Assembly (NCBI RefSeq): GCF_001921865.1
Contig: NZ_MSCT01000021.1
Location: 62,001 to 126,000 of the forward strand
Direction: 5' to 3'
From: Pseudomonas chlororaphis
Lineage (GTDB): Bacteria > Pseudomonadota > Gammaproteobacteria > Pseudomonadales > Pseudomonadaceae
DNA length: 64,000 bases
Below the pieces are notes generated by a model. The model ran no database searches. It saw nothing but the letters and a program-made list of their open reading frames with translations, and was not told where the DNA came from. The stretch's first letter is position 1; each line of letters begins with the position of its first letter. This document shows positions 62,090-64,000 of the stretch, piece by piece. The position numbers and the translations under genes are program-made.

Positions 62090-63382
62090 TCAACCCGCGG
62101 CGGCATCCATGCGCACCGCGCCACGGCGGTTCTGGCCGAAAGCCATGACGCAGTTACGCCCCGCGCCCTTGGCGCTGTACAGCGCCTGGTCGGCGGATTT
62201 GAGCACTTCTTCCGGCGAGCGGTGCTCCACCTGCCGCTCGGCGACACCGATACTGACGGTCACCGATACGCTGGAAGCCGCAACCACGCCGCGGCGCTGG
62301 CGCCCCTGCTGGTCGTCCTGGGGGCGGTTCTCCTGATTGCGCAACTGGATGTTGTAGTTGGCGATAGTCTCGCGGATGACCTCCAGGTGCGGCATGCATT
62401 CCTCCAGCGTCTTGCCGGCGAACACCACCGCGAACTCCTCGCCGCCATAACGATAGGCACGGCCGCCGCCGGTGACTTTCGACAGTTTACTGGCCACCAG
62501 GCGCAGCACCTGGTCGCCGACATCGTGACCGTGGGTGTCGTTGAATTTCTTGAAGTGGTCGACGTCGCTCATCGCCAGCACGTAGTTGCGCCCCAGCCGC
62601 TGCATGCGTTCGTTCAGCGCCCGACGCCCCGGCAAGCCGGTCAGCTCATCGCGAAAGGCCATCTGGTACGCCTCATGGGCAACAGCCGACGCGATCATCA
62701 ACATCACCTGGCTGCACATGATGTTCAGGGTGAACGGCAGGATGAAGGTCTTGGGCAGCATCCAGAACAACCCCAACAGCCCCACCAACTGCGCCGCATG
62801 CAACGGACGCGGGTTGCGCCAATACTGGATCGTCAGCAACAGGAAGGCGGCGAAAAACACCGGGTACGACAACTGGATCAGGCTCATCCAGGCTCCGTGC
62901 AGCGCTGGCCAGCGGATTTCCGCCAGCCAATTCAGCAGCGCCTGGGGATAACTCTGCTCGAGCCCCAGCGCCACACTGCCAAAGGCGAGCAAGACAGCGA
63001 AGCGCGCCACCATGTCCTGGAACAGGTGGGTACGCTCCTGCCAGGCCGCGAACAGACCGAACAGCAGCGGCAGCAACAGGCAGACCAGATGAAACACCAC
63101 GGCAGCGTCTTCGCGCACCTTGCCGTTGTCGCGGTAGTAGTCGGTCTGGGTATCGAGCAGGAAATAGGCGATGTACACCGTGACCATCAGGAACAGCTCG
63201 CGCTGGCGCCGGTACACCGCGCAATAAGCCCCGCCGAGCAGCAGCACCAGGGTCGGCAAGACATTGAACAGCGAGGTGAAGAAGACGTTGAGATCCTTGA
63301 CGTAGGCAGCCGCGAGCCCCGCAAGCAAGAGTAACAATGACGGTAGAAAATGACTGAAACGTACAGCGGAAGAACGCGGCAA
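62090..63382 (-). CDS. Membrane diguanylate cyclase
   Basis: 430 residues. About seven hydrophobic helices occupy residues 8-235, then a GGDEF domain follows with DELTGLPGRRALNERM, SDVDHFKKFNDTHGHDVGD and the active site YGGEEFAVVF (GGEEF variant, active in the family). No EAL or PAS domain is present. It would make c-di-GMP from GTP at the inner membrane in response to an unknown membrane signal. It sits between acyl-CoA dehydrogenase genes in the same orientation. Confidence 0.9.
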   Translation of the reverse strand: MPRSSAVRFSHFLPSLLLLLAGLAAAYVKDLNVFFTSLFNVLPTLVLLLGGAYCAVYRRQRELFLMVTVYIAYFLLDTQTDYYRDNGKVREDAAVVFHLVCLLLPLLFGLFAAWQERTHLFQDMVARFAVLLAFGSVALGLEQSYPQALLNWLAEIRWPALHGAWMSLIQLSYPVFFAAFLLLTIQYWRNPRPLHAAQLVGLLGLFWMLPKTFILPFTLNIMCSQVMLMIASAVAHEAYQMAFRDELTGLPGRRALNERMQRLGRNYVLAMSDVDHFKKFNDTHGHDVGDQVLRLVASKLSKVTGGGRAYRYGGEEFAVVFAGKTLEECMPHLEVIRETIANYNIQLRNQENRPQDDQQGRQRRGVVAASSVSVTVSIGVAERQVEHRSPEEVLKSADQALYSAKGAGRNCVMAFGQNRRGAVRMDAAAG

Positions 63383-63544
63383 GGGTAAAGCTCCGACGCG
63401 GCTAAACAGTAGATAGCACTATGCCTTCAGCCGGCATAGTAAAACAGGAAGAATGTGACACGTGTCACATTGCCACTTCTGTAACGGCAGGGAGCAAATT
63501 CTCTTAACGTTTTAGTCGGATTAATTTTCAGATTCATCTCGCGC

Positions 63545-63580
63545 ACAAAAAAGCCGCTTCTCCCGAAGGAGAAGCGGCTT
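63545..63580 (-). terminator. Terminator of the third acyl-CoA dehydrogenase gene (minus strand)
   Basis: AAGCCGCTTCTCC and GGAGAAGCGGCTT form a perfect 13-bp stem around CGAA, followed on the minus strand by TTTTTTG. It lies 21 bases past the stop codon. Confidence 0.88.
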
Positions 63581-63601
63581 CTGCAACGACGCCGGAAGTG
63601 C

Positions 63602-64000
63602 TTAGTAAGCCAGGCCGAAATCGTCTTCTTTCATGTCCATCAGGTTGTTGGCACCCGAGAGCATGGTTGCAACGTGAGTGCGCGTACGCGGCAGGATGCG
63701 CTGGAAGTAGAAGCGCGCAGTCTGCAGCTTGGCGGTGTAGAACGCCTCTTCGGTGGTGCCGGCAGCCAGCTTCTCGGCAGCCAGGCGAGCCATGTCGGCC
63801 CAGAAGTAAGCCAGGCAGGCATAACCGGAGTACATCAGGTAGTCCACGGACGCGGCGCCAACCTCTTCACGGTCTTTCATGGCCGCCATACCGACCTTCA
63901 TGGTCAGCTCGCCCCATTCCTTGTTCAACGCAGCCAGCGGTGCGACGAATTCTTTGACGGCATCGTTGCCTTCGTTGCTCTGGCAGAACTTGTGGACGAT
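63602..64000 (-). CDS. Long-form acyl-CoA dehydrogenase, paralogue 3, C-terminal part only
   Basis: The frame runs from the stop at 63602 to the window edge, 132 residues of the C-terminal domain. EVGAASVDYLMYSGY and ARFYFQRILPRTRTHV align by eye with the ends of paralogues 1 and 2. The start lies outside the window. A perfect terminator follows. Truncated by the window, not by mutation. Confidence 0.88.
   Translation of the reverse strand: MVHKFCQSNEGNDAVKEFVAPLAALNKEWGELTMKVGMAAMKDREEVGAASVDYLMYSGYACLAYFWADMARLAAEKLAAGTTEEAFYTAKLQTARFYFQRILPRTRTHVATMLSGANNLMDMKEDDFGLAY

Overview
The window is chromosomal DNA from a fluorescent Pseudomonas. The P. fluorescens/protegens/chlororaphis part of the genus fits best. 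The evidence is the high GC content, a gene order that (from memory, not searched) matches P. aeruginosa PA0576-PA0608 and P. putida around PP_0368-PP_0416, and REP elements of the GCGAGCAAGCTCGC type typical of this group. It is core genome. I see no insertion sequence, prophage, CRISPR array or integrase.

Layout. (1) 1-10.5 kb, mostly minus strand: end of gph, rpe, an iron-type alcohol dehydrogenase, then an ABC importer and two-component system matching AgtABCD/AgtSR (uptake and sensing of 5-aminovalerate/GABA). (2) 10.5-14.1 kb: a DUF3530 protein, a DjlA-type co-chaperone and the MurNAc recycling pair murU-amgK. (3) 14.2-21.9 kb, plus strand: lptD-surA-pdxA-rsmA-apaG-apaH-glpE, with short overlaps between most early members. 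(4) 21.9-27.1 kb: the prkA-yeaH-spoVR stress operon behind a leader rich in inverted repeats. (5) 27.2-31 kb: cca, folB-folK, plsY, tsaD. (6) 31.2-39.8 kb: rpsU, dnaG, rpoD, the multidomain c-di-GMP protein RmcA and a CAU-anticodon tRNA that looks like tRNA-Ile2. (7) 40-54.5 kb: an LPS-core-type transferase candidate, PQQ glucose dehydrogenase (gcd), an AsnC/Lrp regulator, davB-davA (lysine to 5-aminovalerate) and the PQQ pathway pqqF-A-B-C-D-E plus an S9 peptidase. (8) 54.6-64 kb: a YqaE/Pmp3 membrane peptide, an ATGA-coupled MOSC protein and class III aminotransferase, a LysR regulator, and three related long acyl-CoA dehydrogenases (the last cut by the window edge) around a membrane GGDEF protein.

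Functional links. The cofactor PQQ and its main user Gcd sit together. DavBA produces 5-aminovalerate and AgtABCD/AgtSR imports and senses it, so the two halves of one lysine-degradation theme flank the housekeeping core. 

No wholly new multi-gene system is evident. The best under-described candidates are regulatory: a 15-codon reading frame with a strong Shine-Dalgarno site whose stop overlaps the pqqA start; an 8-bp-arm palindrome resembling a GacA-type box upstream of agtA; a structured leader before prkA; a terminator-like hairpin whose 3' arm is the cca ribosome-binding site; and a compositionally different segment inside lptD.
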